From contig NC_079491.1 in assembly GCF_020520425.1 (NCBI RefSeq), positions 22,125,449-22,189,448 of the forward strand: a stretch of DNA of 64,000 nt, written 5' to 3'. This stretch comes from Spinacia oleracea (taxonomy: Eukaryota; Streptophyta; Magnoliopsida; Caryophyllales; Amaranthaceae). Positions 43,268 to 56,212 of this stretch are shown here, in pieces. The position numbers were made by a program, and so were the translations under genes. Within the stretch, counting starts at the first letter, position 1; the number at the start of each line of letters is the position of its first letter. The notes under the pieces are model-generated. The model had not been told where the DNA came from. It worked only from the letters and a program-made list of their open reading frames with translations, and made no database searches.

Positions 43268-43635
43268 GCAACTCGAGTGTGGCGCAACGACATGTTGTGA
43301 TGTATTTCAAATACATCACAGAGGTACACGCGTCAGTGCGTCACAAATAATAGGGTTATGTATATACCATTTTTTTATATATACCATTTTTCTTATTTAT
43401 ATACCATTTATTCTTTTTTATATCATTATTCTGTTTTATAGTACCATTTCTTTTTTTTTTTAATATAATTTCTTTAAAAAAAAATACCATTTTTATTTAA
43501 AAAATTACCATTGATTCAATTTTTTGTACCATGTCAAAAAGTTTTTGTCCTTTTTCTATTTTGTATTCTTGTTGTGTTATGATTTTGCACATACATCACA
43601 ACATGTGATTTTTACTTCCTCGTTGCAAGTTAGCA
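43268..43635. mobile_element. Probable MITE with simple-sequence interior
   Basis: 'acatgttgtgatgtatttc' near 43290 faces an inverted counterpart 'tacatcacaacatgtg' near 43590. The interior is a degenerate 'tataccattttt' array (43358-43530). Borders are approximate. Confidence 0.45.
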
Positions 43636-43639
43636 GTTG

Positions 43640-43945
43640 TCTACATTTTTAGGCCTCACTCAAAGCCAACATACGACCATCCGAACCTACTGAAATGCTA
43701 CCCCAAAACAAAGAATTACAACCTCAAAGATATAAACACTAGTGTATAAACCTCAAAACATCAAGTGGAACTAACTTAAGGAAAATATTCAAATTTTACC
43801 TAACGTATTGGTAAGCCAAATTGGTTTGGAATGAAAGAAGATGAGTCAATTTATACATCCAACCATTTCCAATAACACTATTTTTTACGGTAATACATAG
43901 GCAAGTAAGGCACGTAGTATGTAGCTAGATTGTGATTTAACAACT
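43640..43945. other. Intergenic, nothing identified
   Basis: No gene, RNA or transposon end was recognised. Confidence 0.3.
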
Positions 43946-44340
43946 AGCTTGGCGATTTTGGGATAGCACGATTGTAAGTTTGTAACTAGGCCGGGTTTTT
44001 AGGCAAATTGGACCTTCTAGAATCGGAGTTGTCACAAATGGGCCATGTAACCACTAGTTTTGATGTGTTTGCTTTTGGGTCAAAATGGAATGAGGAAAAG
44101 TTAATGAATTCGATCCTACATTAAGTGGGAAATTCAACGAGAAAAAACTATTAATGATGGTTAAATTAAGATTGATGTGCGAGTGACGGTCCTCGGTTTT
44201 GACCGTATATGATACTACTCTGTAGTAGTTAATACTTAGATGGAGAGATAGAATTGTCTGAAGTGTTAAGAGCGCCTAATATAGATGATGAGTCGAAGGT
44301 GTCAAGTACATTAGAACCTATGCTTGCTCAAAAGTCCAAA
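43946..44340 (+). pseudogene. Broken L-type lectin receptor kinase paralogue (kinase tail)
   Basis: Segments match the intact kinase gene at 33375 in order: LGDFGIAR (from 43946), a degraded stretch, then ELSQMGHVTTSFDVFAFG (about 44022-44079). A deletion joins directly to SKWNEEKLM (about 44080) and a region equal to the DEKEVLMVLKLGLMC block, and finally YLDGE.ELSEVLRAPNIDDE (about 44232-44300). Frame changes and deletions make it non-coding. It is probably an old tandem duplicate, now separated from the intact gene by the LINE and MITEs. Confidence 0.88.
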
Positions 44341-44349
44341 TTCAAGTGA

Positions 44350-44815
44350 ACAAGTGTTACTTTCTTCAATTTACGTACTATGATCATGATCAGAGGTGGA
44401 CCATCCACGGGGGCCATATGGGATATGGCCCCCGGTACACCCAAAAAACAAAATTAGTTGTATAGGCTGAGTAGTAAATTAAATAGCCCAAAAAAAATAA
44501 GGAAAATAGTCCAAACACTTAGTTTGTTACTTCGCTATTTGCATATCCCAACAATTATGTAATACGGAGTACTTCATATATGACTTATATGGGACCACAT
44601 GTGTTGTCATACGCGACAATTCACGCATCTTTTAAACTCCTAGTAATCTATTACTAGTAGTAGCATTTCTTTTTCTACTTTGCATTAGCTTTTTGAGTTT
44701 TGGTGTTGTTTTTTTTAAAGGACTATTCTGTTTAATATTTTATAATACGAAGTAGTAGTTTTTTCAATAAGTTTGAAAATAATATCTTACATATATTTTT
44801 TAATATTTAGTGTAT
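44350..44815. other. Intergenic, nothing identified
   Basis: AT-rich with no coding signal. Confidence 0.3.
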
Positions 44816-44816
44816 A

Positions 44817-44817
<1 letters not shown>

Positions 44818-44886
<69 letters not shown>
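44818..44886. repeat. (TA)n microsatellite
   Basis: About 69 bp of uninterrupted TA dinucleotides. Confidence 0.98.
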
Positions 44887-44890
<4 letters not shown>

Positions 44891-45116
44891 ACATGTGTGA
44901 GTTTAGTTGGGCCCCCGAAGAAATAATTTCAAGATCTGCCACTGATCACGATGCTTCAACATGTACAAAATAATTTCCTATAAGCTTCAAAAACTCCCAA
45001 CATCGGTGCAATCCCATATGTAAGGAAGACTCAATTTGCAAAGTACGTAGTATGGCGTTAAAGGCCATAAAAACGTGGTTTTATGCATGCAGTGCGTGCG
45101 TGATATTTTATATAAA

Positions 45117-45424
45117 CTAGTATTTGGGCCCGGGCGATGCCCCGGGTTGATACACGTATAAAATTTTTAAATAAATTCAATACTCTGTATTATTAAATTG
45201 TCATTTATTATATTTTGTAATGAAAAAATGACATATAATTTGATTTGGAGTAGTGGTTAATTGTTTGGTTTACAATTAGAGGGTCACGGGTTCAAGACTT
45301 CTACCACACATATTTACCATTTTTAAATAATTGTGTATGACATGGAACATTGAAATGAGATTCGTGCGAGTGCCACGTGGCACATAGGCTTGTTTATCAA
45401 CGCCTTTTAATATATTAGTATAGA
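45117..45424 (-). mobile_element. Short non-autonomous Helitron
   Basis: On the minus strand it starts TCTATACTAATATATTAAAA and ends in a GC-rich hairpin ('cccggggcatcgcccggg') followed by CTAG. It sits between A and T without target duplication, as Helitrons do. Inside, 45250-45300 has tRNA-promoter-like A and B boxes ('tagtggttaattgtttgg', 'gggttcaagact'). Confidence 0.8.
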
Positions 45425-45430
45425 TATTGA

Positions 45431-46164
45431 GGGGGTGTTTGGTTATGAGAGGTTTGAGGGAAAAAGAGCTTTTTAGGGTGAATTAGAGGTTTGACTTTTA
45501 GAAAAAGCTAATTGGGAGTGTTTGGTTAGGAGAGGATTGGAAGAGAGTTTTGGGGTGAAAAAGCTAATTTTGAAAAAGCTCAATATAGGAGCTTTTTCCA
45601 ATTAGAGGTTTGAGAAAGTGGATGAAAATGACTATTTTGTCCTACTATTGCCTATTATTACAACCACTTTCAACCTTGGTACCCTACATATTTTTCTCCT
45701 AAAAACATTACGCACACTTTCTTTTTCATTTCCCCATATTTACTAGATTAGTTTTTTGTTGTAATAAATTTTATATTAGTACTTTGAAACAATTGAATTA
45801 TATTGCAATCATGCTTAAAATTTCATTAGTAATATTTATCTATTTGAAAAATATATATTAAAAAAATTAAATAAAGAATAATTTTAAAAAAATAAATTAT
45901 TTAGTCAATGTTTATTAGAAAAATATAGAGAGAAAAACTTAACACAATAAAATATTTGTCTAATATTAATAAGAAACAAAGTATGTCAATGTCCTTAATG
46001 GTCATTTTACATATTAAACAGCTAACAGCTATCAGCTAATTTACCAAACACTTTTACACAAACAGCTAATGCAATCGGCTAGTCAAATCAGCTAATGCAA
46101 ACAACTAACAGCTAGTCAAATCAACTATCAGCTAACAGCTAACAGCTCCTAACCAAACAGGGCC
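45431..46164. mobile_element. PIF/Harbinger-like MITE
   Basis: Ends 'gggggtgtttggtt' and 'aaccaaacagggcc' with a 3-bp duplication TGA (45428-45430, 46165-46167). Inner 'cagctaacagct' repeats lie near the right end. Non-coding. It abuts the Helitron almost directly. Confidence 0.75.
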
Positions 46165-46167
46165 TGA

Positions 46168-46912
46168 AACTTTATAAATTCGATGTCATACAGAATATGC
46201 ATGTAGTTGCTTAGGTAAAATGAAAACATTACATGATTTTGGTTTGAAATGATTTCTTTCTAGAAACATATGAATTGATTTTTTTTTTCTTTTAAACAAA
46301 TCTAACACATTAGTAAGGGTATGTTCCGTAATATGCATTTCATAAAGGGAAAACAAAAAATTAAAGAGATCATGCGTTCATCATCAACCTCGCCAAACAC
46401 CAAAGTCTATACAATGTGTTTAGCATATCAAGTGCAAAATAATTTTTATGCTCTAACATTATTTAAAAGTTGATTTTTTCCCCCAACAATGTGAATATTT
46501 AGTTTTTTATTTGTGCTATTTTTCCTTCCATTATTTGGAAATCGATTGTGCAATTGAAATTGAATGTATGATATTCTTTAATTATAAAGAGAAATCTTTA
46601 GCATACATAAATTTATAATTTTTTATTTCGATAAAATTAAGAACTTTAAAATTGCGTGTAATAACACACTCCATAAGTCTATATCATGCAAAATAATACT
46701 ACTTCGTATTAAATTAATTTGTCTTAAAAACAATATTTTTAGAACATGTAGTGAGATGAAAAAAACATTTTAGATTAGATAAATTTTAGGGATAATACAA
46801 GAACACTTATTTTGATGTGATTCGATTGATTCCCTTTCCATTTAACAAACCAAACGCCCCAAAACATTTCCCTGTGCTCAATCGTACTCCGGCAAGTTTA
46901 CCTTCTTGAAGG
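46168..46912. promoter_or_regulatory. Upstream region and 5' leader of GID4
   Basis: AT-rich DNA turning pyrimidine- and C-rich at about 46790-46912, where the leader is likely. No distinct core promoter element could be assigned. Confidence 0.35.
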
Positions 46913-49900
46913 ATGCCTGTGAGAGTTTCGGAAAATTCTGCACCTTCACAAATCTCAGGTACACCAAACATTTTCAATATTTTGTATCTTTTTCATTAAT
47001 TCACTTGTAATTTTGTTTTCTTCATTTTTAGGGTTTATCGTGTTCATAATTTATTCTTAAATTGCGTTAATTGTGTGATTTTTGGGTTAATTTGTGTAGG
47101 TTCATGTTCTGGGCACACCTCACCTCCACCTTGCACCCTACTTAGTGTTGGGCAGGTATTTGTGTATTTAAGTTTTGATTAATCGTTTATTAGTTTTATT
47201 AAATTATGGGGTTTGGAAGTTTGGTCTGGGCAATGAATTTCTACAATTTATGTTCTGCAATATTAAGAAATTGAAGATCCTTTTAGAATGACTGGCCATT
47301 ATGAGGAATGTAAATGCTGGTGTGTTTACCTAGTTTGAGCTAGATCTTAGTATAGCAGTCATTATTGTTTAGCTCGTGTTGTTGACCGGTTTGCGTTTTA
47401 TTGTTTCTTGCAATTGATTTCTATATTGGGATTGTATGTTTGCATGTATTCTTGTGTAATTTGGTTTGGTACCTTGCATTGTTATTGCAGCTGCTCTTTG
47501 CCATTTTATTTTGCTGAAATTGAATGATGTCTTTTGCCAAATTGATTCCTGTGAGCATGCTTCACTACCTTGATGTCATGTCCTTCTCCTCAAGAAGTTG
47601 TTTGAGCGTAGTTTTAAACAACTGTTCTGAAGTGTATTCCTGAAATATTCTTGAGAGTGTTTGTTTTTTCAATGTTTCTGGAAATGAGAAGCCATAACTG
47701 TAGTTATTTCGTTATTCAGTACAAATGATGGAGGTAAACCTATTAGGGGGTGTTTTGTTCAACTCTGAAATCAGGTTCTACATATCCGTACCTTAAACCA
47801 GGTGTTCGGTTTATCAGACAAAATTAACACTCAATTTTCTGCTTTGTTTTAATCATTTTTTCTTAGTCAGCCCTTCTCTCCTTCTCCTCCTCCTTTCCCC
47901 CATGGAAACAATATTGCTGCTCTTCCAAGGCTCCAACAAAACAATGTCTTCCTTCAACAACAAAAAAATGACGCTTCTTCTAATGACCACCAAGACTCAA
48001 ATTAATCTTAAAAGACTTAAGTTGTTGAGTTTTTCCATTAAAAATTCGGATCTGAAACTTCAATAGTTTAATGGCAAAAACCATAATTTATAGTATAAAT
48101 TTGATGATTTTTAAAGTACAAAAGTGAAGGGATGATTGTTATATTTTGTTCCTTTTTTCTTTTCCAGCCATAGTAATTCCCATGGTTGATGAGGAGATGA
48201 TCTTCATCTTTCCAGCTTGATCTTCTATTTTAGGTTAAAGTGGTTGATAGGGGAGGAAGAAGAAAGGGCTAATGAGCAGTGCACATTTTTTGGTTTTTAA
48301 TTTCTTGTTCTTTTAATAAAGAATTGATTCCAAATACATGGGTTTGGCTCATACCCACCTCCCCCCCCCCCAAGGTATGAGAAACCGATACCTTGAGTTT
48401 TGGAGGGTGTCCCCTGGTATCAAATTTTAAAAAATTGAACCAAACATGTGGGTTTCGTTGATTCTGAACCCATGTCTGAATTCCAAAAATGGTTGAACCG
48501 AACGCCTCCTTACATATTGGTGTTACAAATGAAAGAGATAACTGTTTTTCTACCAATAAACGCAATTCAAAATATTTTGTTTGTGTTTGCAGTGAGTGGT
48601 TTCGTTTTCCTAGGTATAAGTCCTCAAGGCAATGAGGGTGTTGGAGCTTAGGAGCAAGGGAACAAGGGATGAGAGGTGTGGTATGGCCTATTTGAAGTTC
48701 TTAATGGGTTGGGAGAATTCTATGCTTTGTATACTATGTTCATTATCCTCTAAGCTTTGTGCTGTAGCGACCTAAAAACAGTGTGGGGCCATTGGAAGAG
48801 ATCTAGAAAAGCGATGTCTAATCTTAAAGTATTCCTTTGACATGTGGCCAACGAATTTACCATGGTTTTGTTATGAGAGCTCACTATGAGAGTAATTGAT
48901 TTCAAAGGTCCTGGTCAATCTTGAATGGTTTGAGCTAATAACTCCACATATACTGGGTATATTGATGAATTCCAATGAATCCCATCTACTTGGGAAGCAA
49001 AGGTAGGTCAGCAGTTATAGAGATTGTTTGTATTGATTCTGAGTTGTAAGGGCGCCTTATATACAGTAATGTCGAAGAAGAAAGATCTTTGTTTTGGTTA
49101 ACCTATCTAAGCAATTGGAGGCAAAATTTAGTAGACTTGAAACGGGAAATATGAGCGTTATGCAGTAATTGTAGTTGATAGAGCTTGAGAAAAAGTGTTA
49201 GCAATAAAGATATCCTTCATTTACTTCTGTACTTGGTGCCTGTTGAGCCTTTGCAACTTCTCATTTGACTAACAGCCAATTAGCTGCCAGTATTGATCAA
49301 AAGAGTGAGCAGAATCATACAAGTGAACTAAAAGTGACCTAACTGCTGCTGTTCCTATCACTTTTCAGCAAGCAGACATGATGAAGCTGCTTTTTTAGCC
49401 TGTCATTTGTTATTTTTGTCTATGAAATTAATGCAACCTTGATGTATTAGCCTTGAGTAGTTATCTTTTTGTCTAATAAAATCATAAATACCATTTAAAC
49501 CTGGCTACTTTCGCGTGAAATTGCACTTTCTAGGTTAATTCTGAGTGCTGACTTATGCCGCAGTCCTATGTATGACGTAAAGGTGCAGCTTTCTGTGTTA
49601 TACTGTGATGTATGATTGTGATAATTTTTCTATTTTAGGCATTTTCTGGAACTCAAAATGTTTCCAGTGTACAAAAGGATGAAGCTTGGAGAGTTAATGT
49701 ACGTATACAAGGTTGTGACCTAGACCATGGATACTTATGTGGCACAATGGAGGCTCTTAATGTTCCAATGGCAGATACACCGGTAAGCCACTTCTTCATT
49801 GTGATGATGAAAATATGAGATATCTACAAGCTCTCTTATATCATGCTTATTAATTATTGTTGTAGATACTATATAGAAGTTGATGAAATGTAGCTCTCTT

Positions 49901-52900
49901 ATATCATGCTTATTAATTATTGTTGTAGATACTATATAGAAGTTTATGAAATTTTTTAGTATGTATGGATTTATGCCACTATCTGGAATTCTATAATATT
50001 TATGCCCATCAGTTCAAAGATGAGCGGATGAGTAAGTTTGTATGTTTTTTACACTTCAGATAAACACAAAATTAGTGTTTCCTTAACTTATGAGACTGAA
50101 TCATGATACCAGCAGAAATATAGAACTGTTTGCAGAAAATATGATGATGTAAAGAGTTGCTGATCTGTCATTTTATTGGCAAGATTTTTGAAGGTATCAT
50201 GCACTCTTTTAATAGTATAATGAATATTGTTATAAACCTTAAATGCAAATATGTAGAATTCACTTAGTTACCTAGACTCCCTTATCCAAGGCGGTTCAAT
50301 ACACCGGAAGTGGTGGTTCAAGATAGATGACACATAAACGTGAGCTCAATACTTGGCCCTTTGCTACTATCAACGGGCCAAGTATTCTTATTCTAGATGT
50401 GACCTCATCATCGTCTCAAATTCACCGAAGTTTGGTGCCTTCTTGCTTCTTAATCTAACCCATGGAGGCAAAATAAGGCATCACTCACCTCAATAAAGCT
50501 ATCAAACACCAATAAGCTAAATGATAAGTTGTTTCAATGAACTCCAAATGAAGAGTAGTAGGACTCAGGAGGCCAGTAGATCATGTGGTTGAAGGAAACA
50601 TGACTGAACTTTACAAACATTATTACCATGCAGACAGCCAAGCTTGGTACATGCTTACAATATTTGGACATAACAAAAAAAATTGTGAATTAAAGTGACC
50701 TTACTTCTCTTTCAATCATAAAAAGTCAAAACTTGTTTAAGTTTTCCAAAGGGTGTGGCACCCCAATAATTTAGGGTATGTTAACATTAGAGTGAAACAA
50801 GGACCTCTTCGAGTTTAGCTAAAGTCTAATACTTTTCTTGTATATCAAATTAATAAAATTTAAACCATGTTCACAAGTGTTCTCAAAACTAAGCAAAGAT
50901 GAAGGCAGTCCTTGATCCTTATGGTATTTGGATATTGTGTTTAGAGATGATGAGAAAAACCAAAAGTATGATAGGTTATTTATGAGACGGGTACCTACTC
51001 CTCGATATTGTGGCACTTGTGATTTACAAGCTCTGCCTGCAGTTGATGATGTAAATTGGCTTTTTATATATACACAGGATGGTATAATTTTTCCATGTTA
51101 GAACATGATATTTTACCATGTTAGAAAATTGTGGCAGCATAGATAGGAATTGGTTTTATTCTTTGTAATTTTGCACAAATTGTTCTTTTAGCCTTGTTTT
51201 TTGTATAAGGTTCTAGTTCTTTTGTTAGCTTTTGGCTAGGGTAAACCCTTCCCAGAAGGTGTGACCTCTTTCCATCTGCTAATTTAGGTTGTAAATGGTT
51301 TCTGTTGCAATATTCTCTTTTACTTGTGAAAAATAAATAAAAAGAGTGCTCGAGGGATATGAGTGACTAAATGGGCCCACACTGATATCATCTCCTAATT
51401 CATTATCCACTACCCCCTCCCCCTCCCTCCCTCTCTTTTTCTATTTTCTTTTTCTTTTTCTTTTTTTCATATATCAAATCCATCCTCATTGCCGATTTCC
51501 TTGTCAACTTTGTGTTAACTTGCTTGTGGGTGGTTCAATAGGCTGGCTGAGATCAGACACACGAATATGTTCATAAAAATGTTTCACGGTTAGAAGTACA
51601 CTCTATAATCATGAGTGCATTTAGGCCTAAAAGGATTTTTCATCAACTGGAGCTTTAGGATGAATGTTGGGCTGGTGGCTCTTGTTGAGAAGGATATTAT
51701 CTCATTAGTGATTACCTAGGCTCCGTTTGGTAAGGCGTAAAACATTTTCATTGTAAAACGATTTTCCATGGAAAATGGTTTTCAAGGGAAAACACAATTC
51801 CAAACTAATTTTCCTTTGTTTGGTAACTTAAAAGAAAATGGGTGAAAATGGTGAAGATTGAGGGGAAGAAAGGAGAGGGAGGTAAGGAGGAAAGAAGGAA
51901 AAGTGGTTTCCCTTCCTTTCAAATGGAAAAGAGTTTTCCATCTTTGAGAGAGTAATGGAAAATAGTTTTACATCCCTTACCCAACCAAACAACGTAAAAT
52001 GATTAAAAAGGGAAAAATCGTTTTCCATGAAAACGTTTTACGCCCTACCAAACGGAGCCCTAGTGTCTCATATTATCTGTATACTTTTTCCAGATTCCAC
52101 AATTTATATCTTGGCCGTAATTGTTTTTTTGTACAATTGCTGATTTGGATTATGGAACTTGTAGTGAAAATTAGGTTTTGCGTCTTAGAGTGCATTCTCT
52201 ATTCTGTAATGTTTGTCCAAGTGGAATTTTTCACAATATTAAGAAACGCTGGAAACAGCTAATAAAAACAGGCATTATTGGAACGTTAATTGAATTCGTA
52301 GAGATATGTTGGGAATTCAGGACGGTAAATTTGAAGCATGCCGTGATACAAAGTAAGCAATCACAATATCTTGAGCAATTTTAAAGTTTGACTTTTAATA
52401 TTTCAAGAGAAAGGGTTGTTATTTATGAGAGGAAGAAGGCAGTGTACTAACAACAAAATCTAGATTATTGAGAATTGACATCATCAGAGTAACCTATGAA
52501 AATTTTCATATTTTGTTTTTACAATTATATTGTATAAGGATATAGCAAATGGTTAAGCTGATTATATCTGTTAAATGTCTTATCTTGTTTATTTCTTGTT
52601 CTGAATTTCTCTGATGCAATTTTGTAATTTTGCAACTGCCCCTTAAAATCTATCATCTCTTGCAGTCACTCACCAATTTTGGCAAGTACTTCTATATGTT
52701 CTGGACATTTCTCCCCTTTAAATAAGTGTTCAATTGAGAAATGCTTACCTTTCTCCCACTTGTGATTTCTCCTGCGACCACCTACTTCAAATCACTTGAT
52801 TTACTGATCTCTGCTTTGTGTCTCCCCTTGGAATTCATTGTCTCTAAACATGCTGCACAATCTCTCACCTCTTTCTAAAATTCTAAGTGAAAAGCAATAT

Positions 52901-54347
52901 TGTCAACCAATATTTCCCATATCATGTTGCAACGATGTAACCCAAGTCCAGGAAGATTTATTTTGTATCCTACTTATTTGGATTATTCCTAGTCATAGGA
53001 AATACAAATAAATTGGAGAGTTTACCTTGTAATTTTGTTTTGTACTGAATCAACTGATGCAGTTTTCATGGCTCTCTGGTTGGTTTTTTGCAAAACCTCT
53101 CACTCTTGTATGTTCAAGTTCTCCGGTTAAGAAAGTTCAATAGTGATACAACATTAATTTAAACTCGGGGATGGACAGAAATAAAAAGAAAAGGATAAAA
53201 CGTCAATTAGGAGAAGAAAGAAGAAACAACAAAGGGAACACAGTTTGTATTTAAACTGGTTTCTGCCTTCTTCCAAATGATTGGTGCAGCGGTAATGCAT
53301 CAGCGCAGTTGGAACAGGCTTCCCAAATGGCCAGCCCCAGCTGGGGTTGACATATGACAAAGGATGAGAGAAAATCATTTTCTTGGGAGGGGGAGGGCGG
53401 GCCTATCTTGGACTTTCAAAACATTTTGAATTACTAGAATTGATTGTTTTGTCTCCTTAACAATCTTTATTGTTAAATGCCAATGGTGCAACGCTGATTA
53501 AGCTTCTCTTTTACATCTTACAGGTGGTTACTTTTTGGGAGGGGGAAATTGTTGATACCAAGAATTATACTTTCTTCACTGGAAAATGGGAGGCAACGTG
53601 AGGTTTCTATCCTTTAACTTGAATGAATATGAGGATCCTTTACCCTTTAGGCCCCTTAGTTTTTGGAGAGATGATCAACTAGGCCCTAAATATGAGGTCT
53701 AAACTTTCCTAGATCAAATTTATCTCTTGGTTTGAAATTTTGTTGCAGGCCTGAGGATGATGTTAGACACTGGACAAAGTTTCCGTCCTTTGCACCCCTT
53801 CTGGTAAGTAATTCGAAATCATTCCTTCCTGTGCCTGAGCAGAACATCTGTTCGGTGTAGTCTGATATATATGATGTCTTATTAGAGTCAAGTGGAGGCT
53901 GATGGTGGCAAGTCACTGGACTTAAGTAACTATCCATACATTTTTATGGTAAGATGATTTGATGTCCTGCTATATCAGAAATTGAGGGATAACTTTCAAT
54001 ATCAACTAAAAATTTGAACCATTTTATTGTGTTCTGTTATGCAGAGATGGAAGGAACAGTATTTTGTAAATGTCGGTACAGACTGTGGCTTAACAATAGC
54101 GGGATTCTATTATGTGTGCTTCTCGTGTAGTGATGGCTCCATCAATGGCTTTTATTACGATCCTAATAGCAGGTACGGAACATCTCTTTCTTTAAAAAAA
54201 AATATATACTTGGCATTGGGGAGCTAGACCTTCCACTGGTTGACTCATTGGTGAATATTGTTTTACAGTCCTTTTCAGAAGCTTGAGCTAAAATCTAGTA
54301 ATGAAGGAAGATCTGGCTTCAGCTTTTCGTCATATGAATTGCAATGA
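46913..54347 (+). CDS. GID4: GID4 homologue, substrate receptor of the GID/CTLH E3 ubiquitin ligase
   Basis: Eight exons: 46913-46958, 47100-47155, 49639-49782, 53524-53597, 53749-53803, 53886-53948, 54045-54172, 54269-54347. All introns are GT-AG and phases fit, giving 214 residues, the usual plant length. After a short N-terminus (MPVRVSENSAPSQIS) the Vid24/GID4 beta-barrel runs almost to the end: CTLLSVGQAFSGTQNVSS, GYLCGTMEALNVPMADTP, VTFWEGEIVDTKNYTFFTGK, RHWTKFPSFAPL, RWKEQYFVNVGTDCGLTIAG, GFYYVCFSCSDGSINGFYYD, and the conserved C-terminus SGFSFSSYELQ. In yeast and animals GID4 binds N-terminal proline degrons and hands targets to the RING subunits; a plant CTLH complex is known but its GID4 targets are unclear. 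Introns 2 and 3 are long (2.5 and 3.7 kb) and hold PIF/Harbinger MITEs. The gene looks functional. Confidence 0.95.
47746..48509. mobile_element. PIF/Harbinger-like element in GID4 intron 2
   Basis: Ends 'gggggtgttttgttcaac' and the inverse of 'ggaggcgttcggttcaacc', flanked by TTA (47743-47745, 48510-48512). It contains a C run near 48360. Non-coding. Confidence 0.75.
49831..49957 (+). repeat. Tandem duplication of about 63 bp in GID4 intron 3
   Basis: The unit starting 'ctctcttatatcatgcttat' and running through 'actatatagaagtt' occurs twice in direct succession with few differences. Confidence 0.9.
51719..52059. mobile_element. PIF/Harbinger-like MITE in GID4 intron 3
   Basis: Inverted ends 'ggctccgtttggtaaggcgt' and 'acgccctaccaaacggagcc' flanked by CTA (51716-51718, 52060-52062). 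Inner 'attttccatggaaaat' palindromes. Non-coding. Confidence 0.85.
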
Positions 54348-54720
54348 GGAATTTGTAATCAGTATCATGAAAGTGAATGTTGATCAACCGAAAGATAACT
54401 CCAAGTGCGAGTTTAGAAGTAGACTTGTGAAATTAGGGGACGTTTGGTTGTAACTTGTAAGTCGATGTTGTAAGTGCCCCTATTTTGGTCACATTCACGT
54501 TCACTTGTATTAAAATTATGATTAAAAATGGCACTGAATTGAAACCCACATAATTCCAGTACCGTTAGTTTACTGAATAGAAGGGTAATATTCTGGTAAT
54601 AAGAAAAATAATGTGTTGAGAAGGAACTGTTAAGTTTACAGCAACCTTACTTTATTTATTAATCACACCATTGTTTCTTCACATACTACTAATTGGATTA
54701 GGTCCTCTTTAACAATTAAC
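54348..54720. other. 3' untranslated and downstream region of GID4
   Basis: No gene was seen. The boundary with the Copia fragment is not sharp. Confidence 0.35.
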
Positions 54721-56190
54721 ACCTCGGGCAATGCCTGTTGCGACTAAACCAAAAATTAGAACAAACTTATCTGATTCGATGAACTGAACGAAGAACAATT
54801 GTTGCGTCGTGGACACCCACTGTCCTAAAAGACGATTCCGCGCTACCTCCCGGTGCAGTAGAACAGAATGCGGTCGCCGTCCAGGATTAGCGCAACTCCG
54901 ACGTTGTGTGCACTCACAAAGCCGGATGGAGTCATAACGTATAATTTTTTTTGTGAGAGAAAGAATGTGTTTTCGTATTTTTGTGAATTAATCCAACGGT
55001 TACGTAATCAATACAGATTCCGGTAACAATGACTTAACCAGAACGGTCCAGTTACCAAAAAGAATAGGGTTGACCCACAAAACCCACCCCACGCCCGCGA
55101 ACCGCATTCCCAAGTACCAAGGCCCGGCCCGGCCCGGCGCGCGCGCGCTTGTGTGATGTGTCCACCCATACCACTCTCACGCTTTCTTAAACAAGAGTTA
55201 CACTCATTCCCCAATTAATAAACAAGGAGAATATGAAGAGTTTTTTTCCATGTGGGACTCTTTTATTTTCACTCACTTTTTTCCCTTTGTGTTTCCCAAT
55301 GAGAATTTCCAACAATCCCCCACAGGTTCGAATATGCGGAAAAGAAAGGAAAAAGGAGAAGGATATTGGTTTTGGGCAAAACAAAACAATTGAATAGGTG
55401 TCAATGTCTTTCGACTTGAATTAACACTTAGTGACATTTAAGCTATGATCTCTTTCCTACCAAGTGACTTTCGTATTGAACTTGATAGGGAGTTAGAAAC
55501 CCGTCACTTAAAGCACACAACTGAATATGTATGACATTCTGACTCCGCGAATAAAGTGACGCCTTATACTGGCCATACGTCCGACCTGGATATGCTCATA
55601 GGTGCTCTAGAGAATAGCCCACATCGCAATTCTCATAGGAAGCGGCCACACTTCCACACCTACGTAGGTGAATCCCATCAAGTGTGAGCTACCTTCACAC
55701 CACCAAACATATGGTACGGTATGGGTTCATTAAGAGCCGTATGCTCAACCTCTTTCCGATTGTAGCAAGCACATTATAACATCTAGGGGATGGACAAAAA
55801 ATAAAATTTTGTGCTTCCGAATTATAACATAATGTCGTCCTTTGAACTCTGTGAGTAGGAGTTCATTATTTTACAATTCATTCAATGGGCTTCAAGCCCA
55901 TCCCTTCCGATGTTTCTAAAACTAGTTTTCTACATAGGCCTTTCGTTAACGAATCCGCAATGTTCATTTCAGACTTTACATAGTCTAGTGATATCACCCC
56001 ACTTGACAACAATTCTTTGACGGCCTTGTGCCTCAAACGAATGTGCCTTTTCTTCCCATTGTAGGCATGGTTGTTTGCCACAACAATAGCCGCTTGCGAA
56101 TCACAGTGAAGTGCAACTGAAGGAGCTGGCTTCCCCCACAGCGGAATATCTGCAAGCACATTTCTCAACCATTCTGCCTCATGAATACGT
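54720..56190 (-). mobile_element. Copia LTR-retrotransposon fragment (RNase H plus 3' LTR)
   Basis: Reverse-oriented fossil. Integrase-distal RNase H coding (VALHCDSQAAIVVANNHAYN; KKRHIRLRHKAVKELLSSGV; ADSLTKGL) lies at 56168-55878. A spacer with a polypurine tract ('ctgtgggggat', about 55325-55314) follows, and an LTR begins TGTTGGAAATTCTC near 55314 and runs to roughly 54735. The rest of the element is absent. It is truncated and not capable of activity; age is moderate. Confidence 0.8.
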
Positions 56191-56212
56191 AGGGCAACCT
56201 ACATATACTATA

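Noticed and set aside
44773-44973. Open frame with a long Tyr-Ile repeat
   Set aside because: It is only the translation of the (TA)n microsatellite.
55118-55150. GC-rich 'ggcccggcccggcc' stretch as a CpG-island promoter
   Set aside because: It lies within the Copia LTR and is a short simple repeat with no gene after it.
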